Shown here piece after piece: positions 22,400 to 33,699 of a stretch of DNA of 64,000 nt. Under the pieces are notes generated by a model that searched no databases, was not told the DNA's origin, and saw only the letters and a list, made by a program, of their open reading frames with translations. The position numbers were made by a program, and so were the translations under genes. Position 1 is the first letter of the stretch; every line of letters starts with the position of its first letter. Source of the DNA: Cryptomeria japonica (taxonomy: Eukaryota > Streptophyta > Pinopsida > Cupressales > Cupressaceae); contig NC_081408.1 of NCBI RefSeq assembly GCF_030272615.1, positions 619,688,476 to 619,752,475 of the forward strand, in the 5' to 3' direction.

Positions 22400-22924
22400 T
22401 AATTGTATATGCACTTTGATATATTTATCTTAAGAGCGAATAAGAAACAAAATAGAGCAAAGAAAGGTTTTGGTAGAGGTATGTGACAGAGCTTGAACTG
22501 GTACTGAATCCAACATTGCAGATGCTATTTTGAAGTAGTACATTGTTATTGGATTTAACCATCCAATTATAGTCAGTGGAACTCCATTTTTGTGTTGAGC
22601 AGTGAGCTCTAGGCAGTTGGCCTTCCTGCATGTGCAGGCCCCTATTGTACTAAGTAATATTTATTCATATTGGCTAGTGAGTAAATATTGTGGGTCACAA
22701 ATCCCACGGAGGTTTTCCCTTACCGGGTTTCCTCGCCAAAAATATATGTATTATGGTTTGCATTGATGCTCAGTCTTTTGTTTCTCTTTATTGCATTATT
22801 ATTTGCTTACCAGTATATTAATTTGGTTTATAAAGTTTCAAATAAGTTTAAATCTTTCATCCACGGGTTAGACACTGATTCTCCCCCCCTCTCAGTGTCT
22901 TTGGGACTAACCAAGTATCTAACA
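22400..22924 (+). repeat. E3 5' LTR, second part (R/U5)
   Basis: This matches 46665-47121 and 53358-53424. It contains the conserved block with GAGCAGTGAGCTCTAGG and CATGTGCAGG (22590-22645) and the perfect hairpin GACACTGA/TCAGTGTC at 22871-22899. It ends TCTAACA. Confidence 0.85.
22871..22899 (+). promoter_or_regulatory. U5 hairpin with C-rich loop (E3 copy, perfect 8-bp stem)
   Basis: GACACTGA at 22871-22878 and its exact reverse complement TCAGTGTC at 22892-22899 enclose a loop of mostly C. It lies 25 bases before the LTR end and primer site. The position, loop and covarying stem are shared with C2, E5, E8 and the solo LTR. Confidence 0.7.
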
Positions 22925-22926
22925 AT

Positions 22927-22938
22927 TGGTATCATACA
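22927..22938 (+). promoter_or_regulatory. E3 primer-binding site (degenerate tRNA-iMet)
   Basis: TGGTATCATACA follows the LTR end after two to three bases. The first eight bases match the copia consensus TGGTATCAGAGC and the rest has decayed. Confidence 0.7.
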
Positions 22939-22995
22939 ATGGTGCTCTATTTGTAGAATCCTAACAGCTTGAGGAAGATTCTAAAACCGGTACCG

Positions 22996-24111
22996 ATGGA
23001 AAGTTTGACACAACAGTTGGAAGGAGCTCTTGAAGATTTTGATACAGAAAAATTAAAGAATATCAAACTAGAAGATGAACTCAGAACTACTCAGGAATTC
23101 ATCAAAGCAACTCAAGAAAACCTAGTCATAGAAAATAATAAGAGAAAATAATTACATGTGCAACTACAAAACCAAGATGATGAAGAAAAGAAAACTCTTA
23201 GAGATATTGCAGAGAAACTAAGGCAAGAGAACAATAACATGAGGAATGAGATGCAAAATTTAACCATGAGACTATGTAAGGATATTGAAGATAGAAAGAT
23301 GAATGAGAAAGATTTGGCTAGAAGACTTAATGAAAGATGAGATGAATCTCTAAGGCTTAGTTATGAAAATGATATGCTTAAACCAGATTTTTTTCACATG
23401 CAACATGACAAAGAGGAACTTATTAGACAATTTATTACTTTGGAAAGTGAGTTGGTCACTGCAACTGGATACAAAGGCAAATTCAAGAAGAGTTCAAACA
23501 AGCTTGATGATATGCTGAAAAGTCAAAAACCTGATGGAGAAATAGTTGGACTTGGATTTGGACATGGAAATTTTTTTGGAACTGCAAACAATCATGATCA
23601 CAACAAACTGGTAAGGCAACCTAATACTTATAAATTCAATGGCAATTGTTTTAATTGCAACAAATTTGGTCATAGAGAATATCAGTGTAGATTTAGAAAT
23701 AATCAGAATACAAACTCACCCACCAGTCAATGTTCCAAATGCAATAAAAATGGTCATAACTCATATAATTGTAGAATGAATGTGAAATGTTATGTTTGTG
23801 GTAAATTTGGACATCTATCTAATCAATGCAGAACTCAAATGGGTCAAGGTTATGAAAAATCTATTCAAAGAAACAATGTAACCTATTATGCATGCAACAA
23901 GATTGGGAATATTGCAAAATTTTGTAGAAGCAAGAGTGTATCGACAAACAACAAAGGATATAATGACAAAGGCAAAGAAAAGGTGACTGAAATCAAGCAA
24001 GAATTCACTAAACAATGGATCAAGAAGAGAATTCAAAGAAATGATGAATCTGTCTCTGCACCGACAGAACAAAGCAATCCTACACTGGCAGGAGATTCTT
24101 CATCTTACTAA
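22996..24111 (+). pseudogene. E3 ORF1: coiled-coil, multi-CCHC gag-like protein
   Basis: The start is taken at MESLTQQLEGALEDFD, because E5 has MENLMKQLEGALSDYD at the same place. A long charged coiled coil (about 220 residues, KNIKLEDELRTTQEF, ENNNMRNEMQNL) is followed by LDDMLKSQKPDGEIVGLGFG and four knuckles: CFNCNKFGHREYQC, CSKCNKNGHNSYNC, CYVCGKFGHLSNQC and a damaged YACNKIGNIAKFC. It resembles the C-terminal half of E8 gag but has no UBN2 capsid-like part. Two internal stops (about 23149, 23338). It would be an RNA-binding gag-like product. The function is inferred from the knuckles only. Confidence 0.78.
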
Positions 24112-24411
24112 GGATTAATCCTTAGGGGTAAGGCAACTAATTGAAGATCATGCATTTACCCTCAGTTGGTGGTAAGAAGTCATATTTCTTCTTTACCGAC
24201 ACATATGTTGAGTATTCACTTCACCGACGAAGCATTTATTGCGGTTGTACGTTAACTTTTTGGTTATAAAGCACTTGAATTTCTCATTTCTACTTACCAA
24301 AGCATTCAAGCATTCAAAGAGTGCAGAGTTGAGCACCAACATTCAAGAGGCGAAGCAGCAAGATTCTCAAGGCATCCAAGGTTTTTAGTTAAAAGGTATT
24401 TATCTTACGAC
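24112..24411 (+). other. ORF1-ORF2 spacer in E3
   Basis: A 300-bp gap with no coding potential; its end (AAAGGTATTTATC before the ORF2 ATG) is shared with E5 (AAAGGTATTTTATC). ORF1 and ORF2 are in the same phase. How ORF2 is translated (splicing, readthrough or separate transcript) cannot be seen. Confidence 0.5.
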
Positions 24412-24635
24412 ATGGCTTCTTCAACTTCCATTCCTGAATTCATTGCAAACCCTACTATTGTGGAAAATCTCAAGCTTCCTAGACAAGTCTTTAAAATAAT
24501 CCCTAAGATAGCAAAGTTAGATGAATCCATTGGTGCATTTTCGAAAATCCCAAAAGGAGTTGCGTTTGTTGAAGACCCTAGGGCATACATTCATTGTAAC
24601 ATTCAATATTTAGGGTCTGAGGATTTAAAGAACAT
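24412..24635 (+). pseudogene. E3 ORF2, N-terminal exon-like part before E6
   Basis: It begins MASSTSIPEFIANPTIVENL and continues to RAYIHCNIQYLGSEDLK, then is cut by E6. The same motifs are in E5 (MAYTSAIEYIANPTIV, IIYIHYNIEELGDEEIK), which supports the start. No known domain is recognised. The rest of the protein resumes at 29336. Confidence 0.75.
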
Positions 24636-27430
24636 TGTGAGGCCCTACCTTGACCCATCCTAGCATTTCAGTGATTTTCATGTTAGAACTATTATGGATG
24701 CTTTATTTTTATGCATTATGGATATAGAACTTTATATGAGCCCAGGAATTGGATAACATTGATATATTGATGCTTCACTTCTATGCATTATGGATATAGA
24801 ATTTTATATGATTCTAGAATAGGGTAACATTGAGATGGTGAATGTCATTATTTGACGTATAAGACTTTATTATGATGATAGAAATATGATGCATATCTTA
24901 TGAATGGATCAAATTTATGAGGATTATGATAATTGCTTATGTGGATTTGCTTTGATATATGATAAATTGATTTGTATGATGTCAATTGTATGCAGAGTGA
25001 TTGATGTGTATTCTTATTTATGTGTTTATTATTATATGAGGCTATTGGGAAATACTAATGTGTAATTGAGATGCACAGGAAAATTATTCATGTGACCATG
25101 GAAACATTATGGAGAATCAAGCCTAGGCCTATGTATGTTTGTAAAACTAGGGGTTGTCTATCTGGAGAGACAACACCTCGTATGTATCATATTTTATTCG
25201 TAAATGTAAATATTTGCATGTGCGTTAAATTGTAATTATATATTTATGTAAATCATACAAGAGACAATTGCCATGTGTGTATTAGTGATGTGGAATTCTT
25301 TTGTAGTGTCACTTGGCACATATGTTGTATGTTATGTTGGCATTGTCATGTCACCTTTTTTGAGAGATTTACTTTTTGTTTAAATGATATATTTCCAAAT
25401 TATCCTTGAAGGTTCCAAGAAATCTAGGATAGTGAGCCATTAGGAGGGTCAAATCAGAGTTGACCCATAGGTAAACTTTAGGTGGACTTTCAAAGGGTTA
25501 AACCAACTCCTAGAATCAATTTTGGAGCATTTTTAATGGGCCTCATGGGGTACCTATGGGTGAAGGTCAAATTTGGCCATGTGTCCACCCTCTAGGACTT
25601 GACTTCCCATAAAAGTGGATTTTCCTAGATGGCCGAATTTCATATTAAGGAGTGCCATCCTTGGTTAGACAACCTTCTTGGTATGTGTCATTCCTCTTCC
25701 CCATTTCATTCCTCTTCTTGAGGTGCCTTGGTTAGGGAGTGTGTAATACCTAGGGAAGACCAACCAATGAGAGCCTCTCACTCTATCCAAGAGGTTGGAA
25801 AGAGTGAGAGAAGCCTTCTTAGGCTAGAGATTGAGACTTAGAGAGTTAATCACTCACTCTCCATCTTTGGAGATGAGATCTTGCAATTTTGAAAACCAGT
25901 TTTAGAATGGAATTTTTGGCTAAGTGTGGAAGAAAAGAAGTGTGGAATTGGGCTTCTCTTCTCCAAGTAATCCCTAGTAAACCCTTGGCAGAATTCAAGG
26001 TTGGTTCATTTCTTACTTTGCATGTTGAAAAATTGTTTTTTAAAGATTGCTTGAATGTAGATGTTCTTTCCCTTGTATTTTATTTGTGAAATTTTTTATG
26101 TGATTCTTCTCCCATTTTTGTTATGCATTTTTTGTGTTTTGGGATTATCCAAGGCCATCTTACCCTTGGGAGGGAAAAATGGTCTTGTGAGTGGAAGGTG
26201 TTTGACAGCCTTGAGTGAGAGGCTTTCTTCAAGAGAGTGATCTCAAGGGTTTGTTTATGTGACCCTTGCTGCATAGTTTTGTTTATGCATTCAGGGGTCA
26301 TAAGGGGAGGAAGTATGGCATGTATGCCTTGGGGGTCATAAGGATGTTGGGTTAAGATGGACTTATGTTGTGTTCTTGGTTGCCATGAGTTGGCTGTGTT
26401 CTACTATCTTGCAGTTCCTCAAGGTACTTGGTCCACTTCCACCCATGTAAACATCACATTATGTGATAAAGTTTAGCCTTGGGATGGGAATGTGTTTGTT
26501 TGAGTTTTTCCCTCGCTTGTTGTATTTTCTTGAGTGTAACCCATCTTGGTCTTGGTTCTCCAAGCTCGGGGTTGGCTTCTAGTAAGCCTAGGCTGAGAGG
26601 TGAGCACTCTATGGTCACAGCCTTTAAGATTTTGCATTGTAGGTTGCCTTGGGAGGGGATTGAAGGAAAAGCTTGGAAATGGACTTTTTGAATATATTTT
26701 AGTTGCAGAAAAAGAATAGAAGATGTAATATTGTATTTCAGATGCAGAAATGTAAAAGAGATATTTTAGGTTGTATTTATTTTGTATAAAGAAATGTATT
26801 TATTTTATTTAAGTCCTCATTATTAGGAATGAGAGACCAGTTGGGTATTTCACCCATTGTAAAAGTTGATAAACTGTATTCAAATTATTCTTGTAAGAAT
26901 TGCATCCTTTTAAGTTGATATTGCAAAATAAAAATAAAATCATTAAATGGACATTAGAGGAAAATTAGTTCTGCATTCTTTTTTAAAATATTTCTAAGTG
27001 TTTTCTGGTCTATATTACGTTGCTGTCATTTATCTATCTCTATCATGTTTTTTCAAAAAAAAAAATGCAAAAAGTATAATGAGAATATTTGGAAGTAGAA
27101 AAGAGAAATGCTAGTAAAATAAAAACAATTATTTAGTTCTAGTTATTTTCCAAATGCAAATAGGGTTAAATAGACATTTTGAAGTATCATAGTTTTGCAT
27201 TGTGCAAAATGATAATGTTTTAAGTGTTTTTGTGTACTATTTAAATGCTGATGTAATTGTATTTATTACTGTCATTTTTCTATTTTAAAAAAAAAATGCA
27301 GAAAGTTAAAGTAGACAAATTTAAATTTACCTTTTCCTATAGTTAACTAGTAGAAGTTAAAATGAAAAGAAATGTTGTTAGATAAATTTGTTAGTTTAGA
27401 AAGTCTGTTGTTATGTGATTTAAAAGAATA

Positions 27431-27664
<234 letters not shown>

Positions 27665-27908
27665 TAGATTCAGAAAACCAGAAATTACAAATAGATTTAT
27701 GTCCTATTTTGCTTTCTGTCAACCATTAACTTACTTTATCACTATATAAAAACAAAAGGGAATACAACAAAAAAACAAAATCTAATATACCCATATTTAA
27801 ATGGATCACATTATAAATCTATAAAAAAAGAGAGATGCTTATCTTTTATTAAGTTGTTGTTTTTCCTTATTATTTACCAGTCTTATACATTGATTTATGC
27901 ATGAAAAA

Positions 27909-27910
<2 letters not shown>

Positions 27911-27980
<70 letters not shown>

Positions 27981-28000
27981 TTATATATATATATATATAT
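27911..28000. repeat. Compound (TA)n(GA)n(TA)n microsatellite
   Basis: TA 27911-27938, GA 27939-27977 and TA 27982-28000. Confidence 0.95.
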
Positions 28001-28056
28001 TATTTTAAATTTAAATAAATTAAAAAAAAATGTAAAATTTTTTTTTTTAAATTCTT

Positions 28057-28320
28057 ACCCCCCGAAACCCTACCCGAGGGTTACCCCATAGACAAGGGCT
28101 CCTGTGGGCTCCCTATGGGCCGAGGTCCATAGGGGTGTCCCGATGCCACTGCGGGCTGCAACCCGCAGGGGCGGTCATGGCCACGTCCTGCAGGGACTCC
28201 ACGGCATCACTGCGGGTCACGACCCACAGTGGCGCCCACGATGCCACTACGGGTAGTGCCTCCCCTCTCTGTGGTCCACCTCAAAACGCAATCCCCCCCT
28301 CCCCCCCATGTTACATTAAA
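28057..28320. repeat. GC-rich block with repeated hairpin motif
   Basis: This is GC-rich, C-run-containing DNA in otherwise AT-rich E6. The motif GATGCCACTGCGGG recurs in variants at about 28142, 28203 and 28240, each followed by a near-palindrome such as CTGCGGGCTGCAACCCGCAG. The left breakpoint of the tandem duplication (28272) lies inside it. Confidence 0.75.
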
Positions 28321-29335
28321 CATCGATTGCGTGATCACTTCACGACCATTAACATCATTCGACCATTCCGCGATTATCCCTCCTTCCCTACATAACACAT
28401 AAACGCTAACCCGATTCGGGTTAGGGTAGAAATCAAGAAGGTAAGAAGTTTTAAAAAAAAAAGGAAAGAGAGGGATGATTTAATAAGCAACCCTAACCCT
28501 ATTTCAGGATTAGGGTTTGCTCAGTCTTGAGGGATTGAGTTAATAGATTGTTATGAATTAATAATAATTAACTCAACCCTAAATTTGGGTTCATAATTAA
28601 ACATCATTCATATATATATATATATAAGTCTTAAACTTGGAATTTAATGCCTCCCAATATGGATATATTAATTTGCTATAATTGATTTAATTTTTATAAC
28701 TAGGGTTATTATATAGTTAATGTTCATATTTAATTAAATATGGGCGTTAAGTTAAAATTTAATTTGGGAAATTATTATTAATGAATAATAATAATTGTTT
28801 TACATGAAATCTAGTCTATGAGGTCACTATTGGCCAAATTATTTAATAGTCGAAATTTGAAGGTCTACGGGGATTTAAAATTGCCTATAGTATAATTTAT
28901 ATTTATTTGGCAAATAACATTATTGAATTTGTTAACCTTATTGGTTATATTTAAATAATGAATTTGCATGCGCCCAATTAATTAATTTTAATTTAAGATA
29001 ACATTATCGTTAATTTAATTAACCTGGAATAATTTTAATACAATCGAGATATTTAAATGTCTCTCGACTTTAATTAACGGAGATTTAATTAGGTTGATTA
29101 AATTAATTAATTATTTGCGATGAACCTCTTAGGGAATTATTAGTCTTCATTAACTATTGTTGCCCTATTGATTGAGTTAATTATTCCAAATTTAGGGAAC
29201 AATTCTATTTACATCTTAGTTAAGACAAAACTTATTGATTTCAGATTAGATGTAGATTATTTTATGAGTTTATGTTGTCCAAAAAAAAAATTTGTTATTC
29301 TGTTTTTTGCCCAAAAGTTTGGGCATGACAAACAT

Positions 29336-32300
29336 GTTAATGAATGTTATTACTGACATCCAAGGTATAGTCAACCCGAAACACAAGATTGTTGAAGCTT
29401 TAGGGTTCACTGACATCCTTTACATGCCTGAATTTTTAGATGAGATTGTTTGTTATGTTCTTAGCAGAGTTCACGGTGAATTTTTGTGGCTAGGCTTAGT
29501 TTTCAAAATCACTAAGGATACAATTAAGGTTGTTATTGGTTTACCTTCTACTAGCACTAGGCCTGATAAGAAAAATAAAATTCCAAACAAAGAGGTTATG
29601 AACTTAATCGGCATAACATAAGATAATAGATCACTTAGGGTTAGTGATATAACTGATAACAATGTTAAATATGCAAGTATGGTTATTGGATACAAAGTTG
29701 CTCATACTAATAGGCTGAATTCTATTTCAAGTTTATGCATTCATAGTGTCTATGAGATGATTATGAATAATGCTAAAATTGACATCTGTGAAGGGTTGAA
29801 GGATGAACTTTTAGAAAATTTGGATAAAATTAAAGGTGATAAGAAGGGAACTTTCAAGTTTGGGAATTTGATTGTATCCTTAATGCTATATTTCTCAAAG
29901 GAGATTCCTGATATTGGACACAAGGACTTTGCCTATGATATTTTTGTTGGAAAATAGATTAAGGAGGCAATTAAAGGCATAGGTTCAGATGGTGACAAAC
30001 AGGTAAAAGATTACTTCAAGGACTTTCAAGATAAAATGAGGCAAAGGGAAAGGATTCCCCAAAGCATTGTTGACAAATGTGACAAACATAAATGCTTTGT
30101 GATTAAAAGAGATGAAGTATGGATGGAGGTAGTTAGACCTCGAACTATCTGAATAACAAAGATGGGTTATGAAGTGGACTCACACATCTTAGAATCTTAT
30201 GCCAAGGTACTCCTAGATGCTCCACCAGAACCGACAAAAAAAATCTTTCGAAATGTTGAAACTATAGAAAGTGATGTTACTATGCAGAAGAAGAGGAGGA
30301 AAAGAGAAAAAGTAATAAAAGATGTTTCTATGTTTGTTGAATTTGTTAAGAAGGTCTTGTTAAAACTTGTTCCAGTGAAAGGTGTTGCTAAACAAGAAAT
30401 AAAATTAGAACATGAACCGGTATCACATATTTCTCCTGTGGCTACCTCATCTGATTCTAACAGTGATAAGGGTGTTCAATTCAAAATGGTGGAAAGAAAG
30501 AAAAGCAAACCCTTACCAGCACCTTCCCCATCACCGAAGAAATCAAGAACACTTAGAAAGAAACAACAGGTTGTGAGAGAGCCTAGTGGTCAGAAGAAGA
30601 ATGTCACACCAAAGAAGAAACCGAAACAAAAGTTACCTGATAATATTTCATTGGTAGTGATAAATGAAATAGCTCAGGAAGGAAATCTTAGTAATGTTAG
30701 TAAGTTCTATAATTCTTTTAAGGATTCAGATAAGGATACCATTGAGGAGAGCATTATTTTGTATCTGGATATATATAAGAAGGTTCTTATTGAGGTTATA
30801 GATGTTATTCCTAATGATTTATACTTGAGACTTTAAGAAAAGAGAATGTCCATTATGGAGTTAGATAAGAAACTAAAGGTTGAGGCACTGTTAGCGGGTC
30901 ATCCCGTTAATTCTAAGCAAGAAATAGATGATTTAATATCTGAAGCTAACAAGACTATTTTTGTGAGTGGTCACCAGCAAGTTAGTCTTATGGATGATAG
31001 AATAAAAGAGATTATAGATGAAACAACTGATAAGTGGGATATATTCTTTGTTGAGAAGGAGAAGAGAGAAGAGAAAGATAGATAGAAAGTTGATAAAACC
31101 TTTACTAAAGTATATCAAAAAATAGACAAGGGTAAAAGTAAGGTTGGAAATATACTTGACATCATAGTTAAGGACAACTTACCTCCACTGGCATAGGGCA
31201 CCCCACCGGTAGTATCAAAGGCCTCGACAGAAATGGAAAATGAGCCTGAAGAGAAATCAGAGGAATTGAAAGGAGATAACATTGATCCTAAGTCAAATAT
31301 TCTATTCAAAATGAATGTTGACACTGAGGATATCAATATTGTAATGGATAAGGAAATTGCAGAGGAAAGGAAATATGAAGCTATCTATGTTGAGAAACCT
31401 GAATCACCAGTCAAGAATGTTGACACTCAGCATAATATTGAGATACCGACAGAAGTAGAAAAAGAACAAGAATAGACACAATCAAAACCAACAGAGAATA
31501 AGAATGAAAATAAGAGTGAAAATAAGGAGGAGAACGTGGATAAAGAAGAGGTTAAGGTAATTGAACAGGTATCTAGAGAAGAGAAGAAAATTTTTGCTGA
31601 ACCTAACACTTCTCCCAGTACTTCTACTATAGATTACAGACCAACAAATGTCACTAATGTATTATTAGATTCCATAAAGAAGATAACAGAATGCAATGCC
31701 TTAGCATTTAAGGCTATTAATGATTCTTTACCAATTTTGCAGATGATTGCACTGACGTACAAGGTTGATCACATTGTTGGATCTCTAGGTAAGTTGGACA
31801 CATTGTTCAAATTCATTTCTTCTAACATTCAGACTGTAGATAAGATTAATGAGGAAAATATTCAAAAAAGAGTTAATAAGGAGAAGGATTAATTCTTTGA
31901 CAAAACAATAAAGGACTGTACAGGATAGATTGATTCATTGTTACCAACACTGAATTCCACCATTCTAGAATACAAGGAATTGTATAGGGAAGCCTGCAAA
32001 CCTCACCATCTAACAGAATATATTGATGAGCAAATAAGGAAAACACAAAAAGAGATTGATGAAATTGTTGACAATATGATTGGTTCTTTGGAAGTCAGAT
32101 CAGTTTTGGATCAAAAGATGGCTATTTATGAAGAAAAGATTGAGAAATTGGAAAGAGAGAAAGCAAGGTTGAAGATGAAAACCTAGGAGTTAAAGAATAA
32201 ACTTGGTCCTAGATTGGATAATTTGTTAGCACACTGGAATGAGCTATCTAAGGCAACTCTTTAAGGGGATAGATCACCAAAGCAATATATCCATTATCTC

Positions 32301-32423
32301 ACTGGGATGATCCAACAAATAGAGACTATAATTTCTGACAGTATAAAGTTTTTGAAAAGTGTTAAAATGGTTCTGGCAGACATTTTTCATATTGTACATA
32401 ACCGACTACAAGTTTCTAGGTAA
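29336..32423 (+). pseudogene. E3 ORF2, main part, unit 1 (unknown family)
   Basis: One uninterrupted phase of about 1,030 codons with about ten in-frame stops and no frameshift. Order: globular region (KHKIVEALGFTDILYMPEF, RVHGEFLWLGLVFKITKD, GLPSTSTRPDKKNKIPNKE, HTNRLNSISSLCIHSVYEMI, KKGTFKFGNLIVSLMLYF); a basic Lys/Pro/Ser linker (30240-30640, PLPAPSPSPKKSRTLRKK); a helical segment with KWDIFFVEKEKREEK; an acidic Glu/Lys linker; and a C-terminal domain with NVTNVLLDSIKKITECNALA and a coiled coil (IYEEKIEKLEREKARLKM). E5 encodes a clear homologue. I do not recognise the family. Constant pairing with ORF1 suggests a structural or packaging role, which is inference. Confidence 0.75.
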
Positions 32424-32467
32424 TTTTTGAATTTTTGATTCTTTTGATATCCTTTGTCATTGATGTC

Positions 32468-32610
32468 AAAGGGGGAGTGGTGTAATGAGAAAAATATACA
32501 GAAGGGATCACTTTCTTAGGAGGATCACTCTCAGTTTTTGGACTTCAAATTTTGGATATCAGATTTGATTTTTTCTCATAAGTGTTACCATCAATGCCAA
32601 AGGGGGAGAT
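32468..32610 (+). promoter_or_regulatory. E3 double polypurine tract (unit 1)
   Basis: An upstream tract (GTCAAAGGGGGAG, 32466-32477) and the primary tract (GCCAAAGGGGGAGAT, 32597-32610) abutting the 3' LTR are both preceded by a CATTGATG/CATCAATG motif. The spacing is about 130 bp. Confidence 0.75.
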
Positions 32611-32674
32611 TGTTGGCATTATACACTTAAATGAGAATGGTTGATGTTGTTATTGATGGTAACCAATTGATAAC
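32611..32674 (+). repeat. E3 3' LTR, unit 1, first part
   Basis: It starts TGTTGGCATTATACAC directly after the purine tract and is interrupted by E5 after 32674; it resumes at 39282. Confidence 0.88.
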
Positions 32675-33498
32675 TATTAGGAATCCCATAGCTACTGAGA
32701 GGGGGGGGTGAATCAATATCTAACCGGTAACAAGTATTTCTTAACTTAAAATATGTAGAACATATTATAACAGTGTATCGGTATGCAAGAAATAATGTAA
32801 TAAACAGAATTAAGAACATCCACATGAAAATAACACCATAACACAAGGATTTAATGAGGAAACCTGGTGTGGAAAAAACCTCGGTGGGATTTGTGACCCA
32901 CAATATTCACTTACTGGCCAATAAGAGAATATTACTTACAAGAGGGGCCTGCACATGCAGGAAGGCCAATTGCCTAGAGCTCACTGCTCAATGGGAAGTC
33001 TCATTGACTTACAATGTGGATTTATACAAATCTAATATCTTGTATTGCTTTACAATAGCATTTATAATGCCCAATTCAGTACCGATTGCTGCTCTGCTTA
33101 GTACATAAACCCTTCAACCTATATTTTGCATAATAGGTCTATCTTAATATTTTGCATACATCACTTACTTTTCTTACTTCCTTACTTACAAAATGTCTAC
33201 AATGATCTCTTTTATATATAAGAGTCATTTTACAATATTCCAAGTTGGCTTACAAAGTTTTTACAATAATAAACAAAGTATAATATAACAAAATCTTGTC
33301 GGCCTCTGTGCTAGTATACTTCCTTTCTTTGTGTCGGTGCTGGTGTTCTGAGTGTCGATGTAGAGTGTGATCTACTGATGCTAGTGCACTAACTTGTTGA
33401 TATAATGCCTTTCCGGTGCCATAGGATTGCAAGGTTGCCATCAATGACAAAACCTTCAATCACCTACAATGTCTCATTGGAGTGTGCATATGCCAACA
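32675..33498 (-). repeat. E5 3' LTR
   Basis: It matches 38489-39281 over its length by eye with several percent substitutions and a small extra block near 33130. Sense start TGTTGGCATATGCACAC. Confidence 0.9.
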
Positions 33499-33655
33499 AT
33501 CTCCCCCTTTGGCATTGATGGCAACACTCATGAGAAATTTCAAAAGTGTATAAAAAATGTGAAGTCCAAAAACAATGTTACCAAAAATGTGTGTGCTCCC
33601 CCTAAGCATATGATTCCATGATGTTGAACTTCTCATCCCACTACTCCCCCTTTGG
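33499..33655 (-). promoter_or_regulatory. E5 double polypurine tract
   Basis: The primary tract (sense GCCAAAGGGGGAGAT, 33499-33513) abuts the 3' LTR. A second tract (sense GCCAAAGGGGGAGTAG) is at 33641-33655. The layout is the same as in E3, C2 and E8. Confidence 0.75.
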
Positions 33656-33699
33656 CATCAATGACAAAGGTTGTCAAGATGTCAATAGAGTTTGTAGTT

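Noticed and set aside
20288-22924. A single 2.6-kb LTR for E3
   Set aside because: Comparison with 46279-47121 shows a 1.7-kb insertion inside a LTR of about 0.9 kb.
25889-26691. Short open frames in E6 as host genes
   Set aside because: No recognisable domain, no splice-supported continuation, and the whole stretch is within a TSD-bounded element.
28480-28520. Telomere-type CCCTAA repeats
   Set aside because: Only two or three scattered copies in AT-rich DNA, not an array.
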